From positions 1-64,000 of the forward strand of contig NZ_NFLN01000005.1 of the NCBI RefSeq assembly GCF_002160955.1: DNA of 64,000 nt, given 5' to 3'. Source of the stretch: Gemmiger sp. An120. Lineage in GTDB: Bacteria; Bacillota; Clostridia; Oscillospirales; Ruminococcaceae. Shown here one piece after another: positions 1 through 8,635 of the stretch; the first letter of the stretch is position 1, and every line of letters begins with the position of its first letter. The notes under the pieces were generated by a model, which was not told where the DNA came from, did no database searches, and worked only from the letters and a program-made list of their open reading frames with translations. A program made the translations under genes and the position numbers.

Positions 1-120
1 CTCCGGCTGGGTAATATCCACCCAGACCGGGGCTTCTTCCTCTGTGTTTGTCCGGGAAGTGCTGGCCGGTTCCAGCCGCACGGCACAGCAGCACAGGGTC
101 ACCGCCAGCGCCCCGGCACC
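1..120 (-). other. apparently inverted N-terminal coding fragment
   Basis: Read on the minus strand, these 120 bases give 40 stop-free codons. They look like the end of a membrane segment or signal (GAGALAVTLCCCAV) followed by an acidic linker ending in WVDITQPE. Placed in front of base 121, this reading continues in frame into the downstream plus-strand protein (EMTDEEIYALAEDL). The plus-strand reading of the same bases is stop-free but Cys/Pro/Arg-rich and unlike a protein N-terminus. I infer that the segment is inverted relative to the gene it belongs to, either by DNA inversion or as an assembly-edge artefact. Confidence 0.4.
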
Positions 121-123
121 GAA

Positions 124-1572
124 ATGACCGACGAAGAAATTTACGCCCTGGCGGAGGACCTGATCAAGCGCGGTGAAGCGTGGGAAGCCTGGGCCGGGGA
201 TACAGCCCGGTATGCGCTGATCGAAGCCGACCATGTGACGTGGACTTGGGAAGGCGAAGCGGGTGTTGGTTACCGGCTGCTGGACGTTACCGACGCGGTA
301 CAATTACGGGCCGTGCTGGAAAGTTTGTTCTCCCGGGCATATGTGGAAGAGAAATGGCAGCATTTGGTGACGCAGGAAGAGAACTACCTGTACACGGGCA
401 CGCTGCTGGAGCGGGACGGCAAACTCTACGCCAACGAAAAGCGGGCATTTGACAGTTCAAGTGCCTACCAATATGACCCGGCTTCTATACAGATCATGGG
501 CGTGACCGAAGAGAGCATCAGCCTGCAGGTGAAACTGCGCTTTACAGTAGATTCAACGGCGGATCGTTCCTATCCCCTGACACTGCGCCGGGAACGGGGC
601 CGGTGGGTGCTGGATGGTTGGGAAAACGATGGGCGATCGGACAACTCGTACATACGGCTGCCGGAGAAATTGGACGCTCGTGTTGCCGCTGACCCGGAGC
701 TGGGCACCCGGCTGCGGTATGTCTGGGCACTTGGCGAGGGCCTGCGGGACGGCGACCAGACCCGGGTGGACTGGGCATTTTCCGGCGTGCTGGAGCCGCC
801 CTCCCATTACGACTGGATGGGGCCTGACGCCTACTCCCTGTCGGACATCACCGGCCTGCAGGTGGCGGATTTCAAGGTGGAAGTTACCGAAGAGGATGCC
901 ATCTATCTGTGGCTGGATGTGACCGACCCCGACAATACGCCGCTGCGGCCGGGGGCGGTTTGGTATCGGGTCGTTTCCGCCCAATGGCTCGGAACTTCGC
1001 TGGAGGGAACGGTGGACAAGCTGTATCCTGAGAGCGAGACAGAGGCGTTCCGGGGCGTAGCGCGGGGCACCGAAGACGATGCCACCGCCCAGGAACTGTT
1101 GGAAACAGCCAACTTTTACCACGCTGTGACACATGGAGGCTCATTTAGCAACGATCAGAATATGCTGAGTGACACCGGCGTGATCGTGTATCTGGCCGGG
1201 CGGATGAGCCAGGAAACAGGAGAGACCAACTTCACGCGGGAACGGCTCGGGCAGGCGGCATTGGAATATTTGGACTGGTCGGACTATTTGCCCGCCCCTG
1301 AAGCACTGGCGCAGGTCTGTACCGAAGAAAATGGAGTTTATGGAACCATGCCGATGGGCTTTATAGACGAGGTGGGTACAAACTGCCGCTGGCTTGGGGC
1401 GGAACTGGCCACCGGTACCGGCTATGCGGTGCGCCGCTTTTACAAGGACGGCTTGGGCCTTGTGCCGGACTATGACCTGGTCTACACCATGCACCGTTCT
1501 CAGGGCGGAACCGGCAGCTGGGTGGTGGACGGCTGCCAGAAGATGGACGGCGGCTGGGAAGGCGTCTATTAA
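124..1572 (+). CDS. hypothetical extracytoplasmic protein, probably N-terminally incomplete
   Basis: The frame encodes 482 residues from the first ATG, but no ribosome binding site precedes that ATG and the frame is open to base 1, so the true start is probably missing. The protein is acidic and Trp/Tyr-rich, with a YPLTLRRERGRWVLDGW stretch near residue 150 and a GTGSWVVDG stretch near the C-terminus. There is no catalytic motif I recognise. The style resembles soluble domains following a membrane anchor in BlaR1-like or IseA-like proteins of Firmicutes, but that is only a resemblance. It converges on galT, with hairpins between them. Coding is certain; function is not assigned. Confidence 0.6.
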   Translation: MTDEEIYALAEDLIKRGEAWEAWAGDTARYALIEADHVTWTWEGEAGVGYRLLDVTDAVQLRAVLESLFSRAYVEEKWQHLVTQEENYLYTGTLLERDGKLYANEKRAFDSSSAYQYDPASIQIMGVTEESISLQVKLRFTVDSTADRSYPLTLRRERGRWVLDGWENDGRSDNSYIRLPEKLDARVAADPELGTRLRYVWALGEGLRDGDQTRVDWAFSGVLEPPSHYDWMGPDAYSLSDITGLQVADFKVEVTEEDAIYLWLDVTDPDNTPLRPGAVWYRVVSAQWLGTSLEGTVDKLYPESETEAFRGVARGTEDDATAQELLETANFYHAVTHGGSFSNDQNMLSDTGVIVYLAGRMSQETGETNFTRERLGQAALEYLDWSDYLPAPEALAQVCTEENGVYGTMPMGFIDEVGTNCRWLGAELATGTGYAVRRFYKDGLGLVPDYDLVYTMHRSQGGTGSWVVDGCQKMDGGWEGVY

Positions 1573-1587
1573 CCTGTAATAAAACAA

Positions 1588-1624
1588 GCGCCGGGGGCGC
1601 GGCTTTTGGCCGCGCCCCCGGCGC
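1588..1624 (-). terminator. intrinsic terminator of galKT
   Basis: A perfect 16-bp stem (1588-1603 with 1609-1624) with a 5-base loop. On the minus strand it is followed by TTGTTTTATT, so it reads as the terminator of the galK-galT transcript. The plus-strand side has no T-run, so it serves the convergent upstream gene less well. Confidence 0.75.
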
Positions 1625-1643
1625 CCTGTATATTGGTTCTTCC

Positions 1644-1697
1644 GCGGGCCGGAATTTTCCGGCCCGCAGGATGGGGTCTGGGGCCAATGGCCCCAGA
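1644..1697 (-). other. two further hairpins between galT and its terminator
   Basis: Two perfect inverted repeats sit between the galT stop and the terminator: an 11-bp stem with a 2-base loop (1644-1667) and a 9-bp stem with a 3-base loop (1677-1697). Neither has a T-run. They could protect the 3' end of the gal mRNA; this is inference. Confidence 0.5.
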
Positions 1698-1704
1698 TTG
1701 GCTC

Positions 1705-3198
1705 TTACTGAACCGTGCGCAGGAACCGCTCGAAGGCTTCGCGGCCCTCGTCGGTGCACTTGTAGACGCCCGCGTCCTCCAGCACCTGACCGAACACATG
1801 GCCGATCTCCTCCTGTACGATGGCGTGCAGGTTGTCGGCGTTCATCTCGGGATGGCGGGGCAGGAACTCCTCCACCCAGTCGGCGTGCTTGGCCAGGGTC
1901 TCGTCGGCACGCAGGTCCGCGCCGGCCAGGATGGCCTTTTCCAGCGCTTCCATCTCGCCTTTCAGGCGGGCGGGCAGCACCGCCAGGCCCATCACCTCGA
2001 TCAGGCCGATGTTCTCCTTCTTGATGTGATGCAGCTTGGCATGGGGATGGTACACGCCCAGAGGATGCTCCTCGGTGGTGATGTTGTTGCGCAGCACCAG
2101 ATCCAGCTCGTACTTGTCGCCGTTCTTGCGGGCGATGGGGGTGATGGTGTTGTGGGGCTCGCCATCGGTCTGGGCAAACACGAAAGCCGCTTCGTCGGTG
2201 TAGCCGCGCCAGGCGGTCAGGATATGGTCGGCCAGCTCCACCAGACGCTCGTCGTCCACGCTGCGCAGACGCACCACGCTCATGGGCCAGCGCACGATGC
2301 CGCTTTCCACGTCCTCAAAGCCCGGGAACACAAACTCCCGCTCCATGGGGGCCTTGGCCATGGCAAAGGTGTAGTGGCCGCCCTGGAAGTGGTCGTGGCT
2401 CAGGATGCTGCCGCCCACGATGGGCAGGTCCGCGTTGCTGCCCACAAAGTAGTGGGGGAACCGCTTGACGAAATCCAGCAGCTTGCGGAAGGTGGCCCGC
2501 TCGATCTTCATGGGGGTGTGCTGGCTGTTGAAGACGATGCAGTGCTCGTTGTAGTACACATAGGGGCTGTACTGGAAGCCCCACTCCTGGTTGTTGATCA
2601 CCACCGGCAGGATGCGGTGGTTCTGGCGGGCGGGATGGTTGCCGCGGCCCGCGTAGCCCTCGTTTTCCCGGCACAGCAGGCACTTGGGATAACCGCTCTG
2701 GGGGGCCAGCTTCGCCGCCGCGATGGCCTTGGGATCCTTTTCCGGCTTGGACAGGTTCACGGTGATGTCCAGTTCACCCCAGGGGGTTTCCGATACCCAC
2801 TTCAGATCCTTGCAGATCCGGTAGCGGCGGATGTAGTCGGTGTCCTGGCTGAATTTGTAGTACCAGTCGGTGGCGGCCTTCGCGCCCTGTTCTTTATACA
2901 GCGCCGCGAACTTGGCCCGCACCACGCTGGGGGCCGGGGTCAGCGCGCCCATCAGCTTGGTGTCGAACAGATCCCGGTCGGTCACGTTGTCCTCCAGCAG
3001 GCCCTGCGCCACCGCCCAGTCCAGCAGATTGGCCAGAATGGTCTCCAGCGGGGCTTCTTCCACCGCTTCGGGGGCGTCGTAGTCGCTCTTGTGCAGGATC
3101 TCCAGCACCCGGTTGGTTACATAGATCTTGTCGGCCTCATCCACAAGGCCGGTGCGCAGGCCGTATTCCACCAGCTGCGCAATGTACTGGTCCACCAT
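1705..3198 (-). CDS. galT: UDP-glucose--hexose-1-phosphate uridylyltransferase (class II GalT)
   Basis: Leloir-pathway enzyme that exchanges UMP between UDP-glucose and galactose-1-phosphate. The 497-residue length and sequence fit the long class II family of Firmicutes. The histidine-rich ILSHDHFQGGHY motif lies in the middle, and a family-typical HPHAKLHHIKKENIGLIEVM stretch lies in the C-terminal half. The ATG at 3198 follows AAGGAGGAG at good spacing; a TTG one codon earlier is the alternative. It lies 30 bases downstream of galK on the same strand, so the two form a galactose-use operon ending in the hairpins at 1588-1697. Confidence 0.95.
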   Translation of the reverse strand: MVDQYIAQLVEYGLRTGLVDEADKIYVTNRVLEILHKSDYDAPEAVEEAPLETILANLLDWAVAQGLLEDNVTDRDLFDTKLMGALTPAPSVVRAKFAALYKEQGAKAATDWYYKFSQDTDYIRRYRICKDLKWVSETPWGELDITVNLSKPEKDPKAIAAAKLAPQSGYPKCLLCRENEGYAGRGNHPARQNHRILPVVINNQEWGFQYSPYVYYNEHCIVFNSQHTPMKIERATFRKLLDFVKRFPHYFVGSNADLPIVGGSILSHDHFQGGHYTFAMAKAPMEREFVFPGFEDVESGIVRWPMSVVRLRSVDDERLVELADHILTAWRGYTDEAAFVFAQTDGEPHNTITPIARKNGDKYELDLVLRNNITTEEHPLGVYHPHAKLHHIKKENIGLIEVMGLAVLPARLKGEMEALEKAILAGADLRADETLAKHADWVEEFLPRHPEMNADNLHAIVQEEIGHVFGQVLEDAGVYKCTDEGREAFERFLRTVQ

Positions 3199-3228
3199 CA
3201 AAACTCCTCCTTATGTATGGACAACGGA

Positions 3229-4518
3229 TCACAGGGTCAGCTCGGTGCCGCCCACCGGCCGGATGGCCAGCACATGGCACTTGCCCTCGCCCAGAACCGC
3301 CTCAGCCCCGGCGCGGAACGCATCCAGCTTGTCCAGGGGCACAAAGGCCTGTACGGTACCGGCAAACCCGCCGCCGTGCACCCGCACAGCGCCCGCGCCG
3401 TCCAGCAGATGCTGGCACAGCCGGATGGTCACCGCTACATCCTGATGGGTGGTGTACCCGGCGGGAATCACGTTCTGCAGGCATTCCCAGCTGCTGCGGC
3501 CGGAATCGGTCACCAGTTCCAGGAAGCTGGCAAAATCACCGCCGCGCAGGGCAGCCACCTGCTTTTCCACACGGGCGTTGTCCGCGTACACATGGGCCGC
3601 GCGCAGGGTGCCCCGGTCGCCGGCGGCCGCGCGCACCTCGGGCAGACGGGCCCAGAACTCGGCCTCGTCCACCTCGCGCAGCACCTTCTTGCCGAACACG
3701 CCGCATACCTTGGCCAGTTCGCCGGGCACCGCCGCGTACTCGTCGGTCAGATCGGCGTGGTCCGCGCCGGAATCCAGGATGCACAGCGCATGGCCCACAC
3801 CGCCGAAATCAAAGTCCACACGCTCCACGATCGGGGCGGAGGGATCGTTGAAGTCGATGGTGATGATGTTGCCCACGCTGCTGGCCATCTGGTCCATCAG
3901 GCCGCAGGGCTTGCCGAAGAAGTTGTTCTCGGCCCACTGGCCGATCTGGGCAATCTGTACCGGGTCGGCCTTGCCGTTAAACAGCAGGCTGTTGACCATA
4001 ACGCCCACCAGAACCTCAAAGGCCGCGCTGCTGGACAGGCCGCTGCCCTTGGGCACAAAGCTGGTGGTGTAGGCGTTGAAGCCGTGCAGCTCGCAGCCCA
4101 TCTGGGCAAAGCGGGCGGCAATGCCGCGCACCAGAGAAGCGGATTTGTTCACCTCGTCCGGCTGGGGCTCCAGCTGGGACAGGTCCACCACGTCCATGGG
4201 ATACCCCTCGGACTGTACCCGGATGATGTTTTCGCCGTTGGGCACGGCGGCGGCGATCACGTCCAGGTTCACGCTGGCGGCCAGAACGCGGCCGTGCTGG
4301 TGGTCGGTGTGGTTGCCGCCGATCTCGGTGCGGCCGGGCGCGCTGAACAGGCGGATACCCTCCTCCACCGGGCCAAAGGTGGCTTCCAGACCGTCCACTG
4401 CCTTCACGAACCGTTCGGCGTAGGGCAGGGTCTCGTTTGCGGGCCGGCAGTACAGCCGGGACAGCTGCTCACCGTAAGCGCCGCCCAGAAGCTGCTGACG
4501 CAGTTGCTCTGTTTTCAT
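3229..4518 (-). CDS. galK: galactokinase
   Basis: Phosphorylates galactose to galactose-1-phosphate, the substrate of the downstream GalT. GHMP-kinase landmarks are in order: the galactose signature PGRTEIGGNHTDHQHG near residue 50, the phosphate-binding loop GSGLSSSAAFE near residue 150, and a C-terminal VHGGGFAGTVQAF motif. The ATG at 4518 is preceded by AAGGAG; an upstream in-frame ATG at 4539 is further from any ribosome binding site and is rejected. The protein is 429 residues, slightly longer than the usual 390 or so. A GC-rich hairpin (4549-4566) lies in the 5' untranslated region just after the predicted transcription start. Confidence 0.95.
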   Translation of the reverse strand: MKTEQLRQQLLGGAYGEQLSRLYCRPANETLPYAERFVKAVDGLEATFGPVEEGIRLFSAPGRTEIGGNHTDHQHGRVLAASVNLDVIAAAVPNGENIIRVQSEGYPMDVVDLSQLEPQPDEVNKSASLVRGIAARFAQMGCELHGFNAYTTSFVPKGSGLSSSAAFEVLVGVMVNSLLFNGKADPVQIAQIGQWAENNFFGKPCGLMDQMASSVGNIITIDFNDPSAPIVERVDFDFGGVGHALCILDSGADHADLTDEYAAVPGELAKVCGVFGKKVLREVDEAEFWARLPEVRAAAGDRGTLRAAHVYADNARVEKQVAALRGGDFASFLELVTDSGRSSWECLQNVIPAGYTTHQDVAVTIRLCQHLLDGAGAVRVHGGGFAGTVQAFVPLDKLDAFRAGAEAVLGEGKCHVLAIRPVGGTELTL

Positions 4519-4578
4519 GCTGCTTCCTCTCCTTACCATGCAAGCTGCGCGCCCGTGCGCGGGCGCATTTCTGGTTTC

Positions 4579-4608
4579 ATTATACTACCCCTGTCCCGTC
4601 ATTCACAA
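4579..4608 (-). promoter_or_regulatory. galKT promoter
   Basis: On the minus strand there is a TATAAT -10 (4579-4584) and a TTGTGA -35 (4603-4608) with an 18-base spacer. It lies about 60 bases before the galK start. The short leader carries the hairpin at 4549-4566 (7-bp stem, TGCG loop). I see no clear regulator operator. Confidence 0.65.
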
Positions 4609-4648
4609 TAGAATATTGACGCACTCACCCTTAAAAAGGTTGCATCTT

Positions 4649-4683
4649 GCACAGAAAGCCGGGCAAAGCCCGGCTTTCTGTGC
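4649..4683. other. perfect 16-bp inverted repeat
   Basis: A perfect 16-bp stem with an AAA loop, upstream of the galKT promoter and downstream of the phoR terminator. There is no T-run immediately on either side; the minus strand has TTTTT about 10 bases beyond. It may act as a second terminator for the phosphate operon, insulating galKT. Confidence 0.5.
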
Positions 4684-4697
4684 CAAATAAAAAGAAT

Positions 4698-4724
4698 GGG
4701 AGAGGGCCCGCAATGCCCTCTCCC
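4698..4724 (-). terminator. terminator of the phosphate operon
   Basis: A 10-bp GC-rich stem (4698-4707 with 4715-4724) and 7-base loop, followed on the minus strand by ATTCTTTTTATT. It lies 15 bases after the phoR stop codon. Confidence 0.8.
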
Positions 4725-4739
4725 GATACTGTATCTGTT

Positions 4740-6101
4740 TCACACCATGGGCGGCAGCCACACCCGGATACGGGTGCCCTGGCCGGGATGGCTGTGCAGC
4801 TCCACCGAACCGCCGTGCAGCAGGGCGCAGTGCTTGACGATGGCCAGCCCCAGGCCGGTGCCGCCGGTAGCTTTGGAACGGCTTTTGTCCACCCGGTAGA
4901 ACCGCTCGAATACCCGCAGCTGATGCTCCGGCGCAATGCCGATGCCGGTGTCCTCCACCTCCAGGTAGGCGCCCCGGTCGCCCCGGCCGGTGCGCAATAC
5001 CACCGAGCCGCCGGGCCGGTTGTACCGGATGGCGTTGTCGCACAGGTTCTGGCACAGCTCATCCAGCAGCTGGCGGCTGCCCCGCACCATCTGGCTGCTT
5101 CCCTCACAGGAGAGGGTCACATAGGCTTTCCGTGCATTGAGCGCCTGGGCCTTGGCACAGTTTTGGGTCACCTGCTGCAGATCCACCGGCTCAAACTGGG
5201 GATCCGCCATGGGCTGATCCAGACGGCTCAGCTCCAGAATATCCCGGATCAGGGTCAGAAGCCGGCCGGCTTCGGTGCGGATGCGCCCGGCAAATACCGG
5301 GATGTCCGCCGACTGGGCAATGCCGTTTTCAATCAGCTCCGCGTAACCGCTGATGCTGGTCAGCGGGGTTTTGAGTTCATGGCTCACATTGGCGGTGAAC
5401 TCCTGCCGCATCTGTTCGCCCTCCCGCAGGGCCCGCCGGTCCTGCTCCAGGGCGCGGGCAAAGGGTTTCAGTTCCCGGTAGGGCACATGGGCGGTCAGGT
5501 CGTCCAGATCCCGGCCCATCTGTTCAATGGGCCGCACCAGCCGCCGGGTCAGCAGCAGGCTGGCCGCCACCGCAAAGAACAGCACCCCGATCAGCGCCAG
5601 CGCAATGGCCGGCACCGCCTGGTCGTACAGGGCGTGCAGTTCGCTGCTCTCGGCCGCCAGCCGCAGTACCCGGCCGTCCTCCAGCAGCATCGCATAATAA
5701 TAGGTATTCACCCCAAAGGTGCTGCTGGTGCGCCGGCTGGAACCCGTTCCCTCGGCGCGGGCCTGGATCACCTCCGGCCGGTCGCCATGGTTGTCCAGAT
5801 CGTCGCCCTGGCTGTCGTACAGCACGTTGTCCTGCTCATCCAGCAGGGTTGCCCGCACATCGCCGCCGGCGGTCATCTCCGCCAGCTCGGCCGCTCCGCC
5901 GCCGGACAACTCCAGCGCGGCGGCCAGAACCTGTGTCTGGCGGCCCAGATCCTGCACCAGCTGGTCACCCAGGGTGCGGGTGAACATCACGCTCACCAAT
6001 ACCGCCGTCAGCAGCATCGAGGCAAGCCCGATCAGCACCATCCAGCCGCTGATGGTCTCCTCCATGCTGCGCACAGGCGTATCGTCATGTTTCCGGATCA
6101 A
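4740..6101 (-). CDS. phoR: PhoR-like sensor histidine kinase
   Basis: Membrane sensor kinase of 453 residues. Two transmembrane helices (about 19-40 and 164-184) flank an extracytoplasmic sensor of roughly 120 residues. A HAMP-like linker follows, then the phospho-acceptor motif with His241 (VSHELKTPLTSI) and a C-terminal HATPase domain ending with TGGTGLGLAIVKH. It presumably phosphorylates the response regulator encoded just upstream, whose gene it overlaps by 17 bases. The start appears to be TTG, 8 bases after AAGGTAGG; the next ATG (6065) has no ribosome binding site. Position behind a Na/Pi transporter supports phosphate sensing. Confidence 0.88.
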   Translation of the reverse strand: MIRKHDDTPVRSMEETISGWMVLIGLASMLLTAVLVSVMFTRTLGDQLVQDLGRQTQVLAAALELSGGGAAELAEMTAGGDVRATLLDEQDNVLYDSQGDDLDNHGDRPEVIQARAEGTGSSRRTSSTFGVNTYYYAMLLEDGRVLRLAAESSELHALYDQAVPAIALALIGVLFFAVAASLLLTRRLVRPIEQMGRDLDDLTAHVPYRELKPFARALEQDRRALREGEQMRQEFTANVSHELKTPLTSISGYAELIENGIAQSADIPVFAGRIRTEAGRLLTLIRDILELSRLDQPMADPQFEPVDLQQVTQNCAKAQALNARKAYVTLSCEGSSQMVRGSRQLLDELCQNLCDNAIRYNRPGGSVVLRTGRGDRGAYLEVEDTGIGIAPEHQLRVFERFYRVDKSRSKATGGTGLGLAIVKHCALLHGGSVELHSHPGQGTRIRVWLPPMV

Positions 6102-6771
6102 GCTTGTAGCCTACCTTTCGCACGGTCTGGATGGCACTGCCTGCCTCGCCCAGCTTCTGGCGCAGGGTACGCACATGCATGTCGATGGTGCGGCTTTCCC
6201 CGATAAAATCGGTATCCCACACCCGGCGCAGGATCGCGTCCCGGGTCTGCACCACACCCGGCTGTTCCAAAAACAGCCGCAGCAGTTCGTATTCCTTGAA
6301 AGACAATTCCACCGGCTGGTTGTTTACCGTTACGGTGTGGCGCTCGGTATCCATGCGGATAGGGCCGCAGGCCAGCTGGCCGCTTTCGGCAGCGGGGGCG
6401 CTGCCCGCACCGCTGCGCCGCAGCAGCGCCTTGATCCGGGCCGAAAACTCCATCACGCCGAACGGCTTGGCCAGGTAATCGTCCGCGCCGTCTTCCAGAC
6501 CGCGCACCCGGTCCAGCTCGGCGCCCTTGGCGGTCACCAGCATCACCGGCAGCGCCCGGGTGGCCGGGTCCGCCCGCAGCTTGTGCAGGATGCTCATGCC
6601 GTCCTCATCCGGCAGCATGATGTCCAGCACCGCCAACCGGGGCGGCTGCTGGGCGCAGGCTGCCCAGAAATCCCGGGCATTGGTAAAGCCCTGCACCGTA
6701 AATCCGGCGCTGCGCAGTACATATTCTTCCAGTTCCCGGATGCTGTCGTCGTCTTCCACGATATAGATCAT
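6085..6771 (-). CDS. phoB: PhoB/PhoP-like response regulator
   Basis: OmpR-family regulator of 228 residues. The receiver domain has the acidic pocket EDDD at residues 6-9, the phospho-acceptor Asp50 in AVLDIMLPDEDG and a conserved lysine in LAKPFG. A C-terminal winged helix follows (about 130-225, ending with TVRKVGYKL). The ATG is preceded by GGAGGA. It sits 15 bases after the Na/Pi cotransporter gene and overlaps the kinase gene, so all three should be co-transcribed. The TTTACA repeats before the operon are a plausible binding site for this protein. Confidence 0.88.
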   Translation of the reverse strand: MIYIVEDDDSIRELEEYVLRSAGFTVQGFTNARDFWAACAQQPPRLAVLDIMLPDEDGMSILHKLRADPATRALPVMLVTAKGAELDRVRGLEDGADDYLAKPFGVMEFSARIKALLRRSGAGSAPAAESGQLACGPIRMDTERHTVTVNNQPVELSFKEYELLRLFLEQPGVVQTRDAILRRVWDTDFIGESRTIDMHVRTLRQKLGEAGSAIQTVRKVGYKLDPET

Positions 6772-6786
6772 GGGTCGTCCTCCTGT

Positions 6787-8556
6787 TTATTCGCCGTCCA
6801 CCGGCTCGGGCATGGTGTAGCGGCGGCGGTATTTCTCCAGCCGCTGGGCAAACTTGGCGTCGCCCGCCTTGATGCTGGCCAGGTATTCGTGGGTATCAAA
6901 GCTGTCCTGGGCCATCTCAATCACGGCCACCGCCACGTTGCTGCAGTGGTCGGCCACACGCTCGTAGTTGTTCAAAAGATCCGAGAAGATAAAGCCCAGT
7001 TCGATGGTGCACACCCCGTTCTGCAGCCGCAGGATGTGGCGGGCTTTCAGCTCACGGGTAAGCTCGTCCACCACCTGTTCGATGGGTTCCACCTTGCCCG
7101 CCAGATACACGTCGTCCTTGCGGAAAGCATCCAGCGTCTTGTCCAGGGCTTCCTGCACCGCGCCGGTCAGCACCTGCATCTCCTGCCGGGCTGCCTCAGA
7201 GAACCGCAGCTGCTTGTCGTGCAGTTCCCGGGCGGCTTTCAGCACGTTGACCGCGTGGTCGCCGATCCGCTCAAAGTCCGCGATGGTGTTCAGCAGCTTG
7301 GAGACCTCCCGGCTGTCGTCCAGGGTCATGCTGCGGCTGGACAGATGCACCAGATAGGTGCCCAGTACGTCTTCGTAGTGGTCCACCAGTTCCTCGCTCT
7401 GCTCGATCTCGGCCGCCAGCTTGTCGTCCCACTTTTCGGTCAGGGACATGGCTTTCAGCAGGGAAGTGCGGGCCAGGGACGCCATCTCACCGGCCAGGTT
7501 GCGGCTCTGCTCCACCGCCACGGCAGGGGTGGAGAGCAGACGCTCGTCCAGCAGGGTAAAGCTTTCCGGCTTGCCGGAGGGCTCGTCCGGAATCGTGATA
7601 TAGGCCAGCTTTTCCAGCCAGCGGGCGAAAGGCAGCATCAGCGCAGTGGCCAGCAGGTTGAAGGTGGTGTGCACCACCGCGATGCCCATGGCGTCGATGG
7701 GCAGCTGCACAAACTGGAACTGGAAGATGGCCCGCAGCAGATAGAACACAATCAGGAAACCGGTGGCGCCGATCACGTTGAAGTACAGGTGCACCAGGGC
7801 GGCCCGGCGGGCGTTCTTGGTGGTACCCACCGAAGAGAGCATAGCGGTCACACAGGTGCCGATGTTCTGGCCAAGGATGATGGGAATGGCGCTGCCGTAG
7901 CTGACGGCGCCGGTGGCGCTCAGCGCCTGCAGGATACCCACGCTGGCGCTGCTGGACTGGATGATGCCGGTCAGGATCGCGCCGGCCAGCAGACCCAGGA
8001 TCGGGTTCTCAAAGGCGGTGAACATGCGGGTGAAAGCGGGCACCTCGCTCAAAGGCGCCACCGCGTCGCTCATGGCCTCCATGCCGGTCATCAGGATGGC
8101 AAAGCCCAGCAGGATGGAACCGGTGTCCTTCTTGCGGTCGCTCTTGCAGAACATATACAGGATAATGCCGATCAGCGCCAGCACCGGCGAGAAGTTGGCG
8201 GGTTTCAGGATCTGCACCCACCAGCTGTCACCCTCGATGCCGGACAGGCTCAAAATCCAGGCCGTGACGGTGGTGCCCACGTTGGCGCCCATGATCACGT
8301 TGATGGCCTGGCCCAGCTGCATCACGCCGCTGTTGACAAAGCCGACCACCATAACGGTGGTGGCGGAAGAGCTCTGGATCACCGCGGTGACCAGAAGGCC
8401 CAGCAGAAAGCCGCGCAGCGGCTTGGAGGAAAGTTTTTCCAGAATGATCTGCAGACGGCCGCCCGCCTGCTTCTCCAGGCCCTTGCCCATTACGTCCATA
8501 CCGAACAGGAACAGGGCCAGCCCGCCGAACAGGCTGAACACGTTAAAAATCGACAT
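6787..8556 (-). CDS. Na/Pi cotransporter family protein with PhoU-like C-terminus
   Basis: Membrane phosphate transporter of 589 residues. The N-terminal half carries the two inverted Na/Pi-cotransporter repeats, each with the QSSSA signature (VIQSSSATTVMVV and IIQSSSASVGIL), embedded in many hydrophobic helices. The C-terminal 230 or so residues are soluble, helical and PhoU-like (DDSREVSKLLNTIADFERIG, then NYERVADHCSNVA). The ATG at 8556 follows AAGGGGG; an earlier in-frame start at 8610 lies inside the promoter and is rejected. It is first gene of an operon with a response regulator and kinase, which is consistent with phosphate-regulated uptake. Confidence 0.9.
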   Translation of the reverse strand: MSIFNVFSLFGGLALFLFGMDVMGKGLEKQAGGRLQIILEKLSSKPLRGFLLGLLVTAVIQSSSATTVMVVGFVNSGVMQLGQAINVIMGANVGTTVTAWILSLSGIEGDSWWVQILKPANFSPVLALIGIILYMFCKSDRKKDTGSILLGFAILMTGMEAMSDAVAPLSEVPAFTRMFTAFENPILGLLAGAILTGIIQSSSASVGILQALSATGAVSYGSAIPIILGQNIGTCVTAMLSSVGTTKNARRAALVHLYFNVIGATGFLIVFYLLRAIFQFQFVQLPIDAMGIAVVHTTFNLLATALMLPFARWLEKLAYITIPDEPSGKPESFTLLDERLLSTPAVAVEQSRNLAGEMASLARTSLLKAMSLTEKWDDKLAAEIEQSEELVDHYEDVLGTYLVHLSSRSMTLDDSREVSKLLNTIADFERIGDHAVNVLKAARELHDKQLRFSEAARQEMQVLTGAVQEALDKTLDAFRKDDVYLAGKVEPIEQVVDELTRELKARHILRLQNGVCTIELGFIFSDLLNNYERVADHCSNVAVAVIEMAQDSFDTHEYLASIKAGDAKFAQRLEKYRRRYTMPEPVDGE

Positions 8557-8586
8557 GAATGATCCCCCTTGTTGGTACACACTATC

Positions 8587-8614
8587 ACTATACCACACGA
8601 ACCGTGTCATACAA
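8587..8614 (-). promoter_or_regulatory. promoter of the phosphate operon
   Basis: On the minus strand there is a TATAGT -10 (8587-8592) and a TTGTAT -35 (8609-8614) with a 16-base spacer. The -35 is a moderate match, as expected for an activator-dependent promoter. Confidence 0.55.
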
Positions 8615-8635
8615 TGTATAGTTTATGGTACTGCG

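Noticed and set aside
1606-4611. A 1001-codon open frame on the plus strand across galT and galK
   Set aside because: It is antisense to two well-supported genes, rich in His, Gln, Ala and Gly as expected from the opposite strand of GC-biased codons, and has no ribosome binding site or recognisable domain.
5719-8562. A 947-codon plus-strand open frame across the phosphate operon
   Set aside because: Antisense to the kinase, regulator and transporter genes with clear motifs; no start signal.
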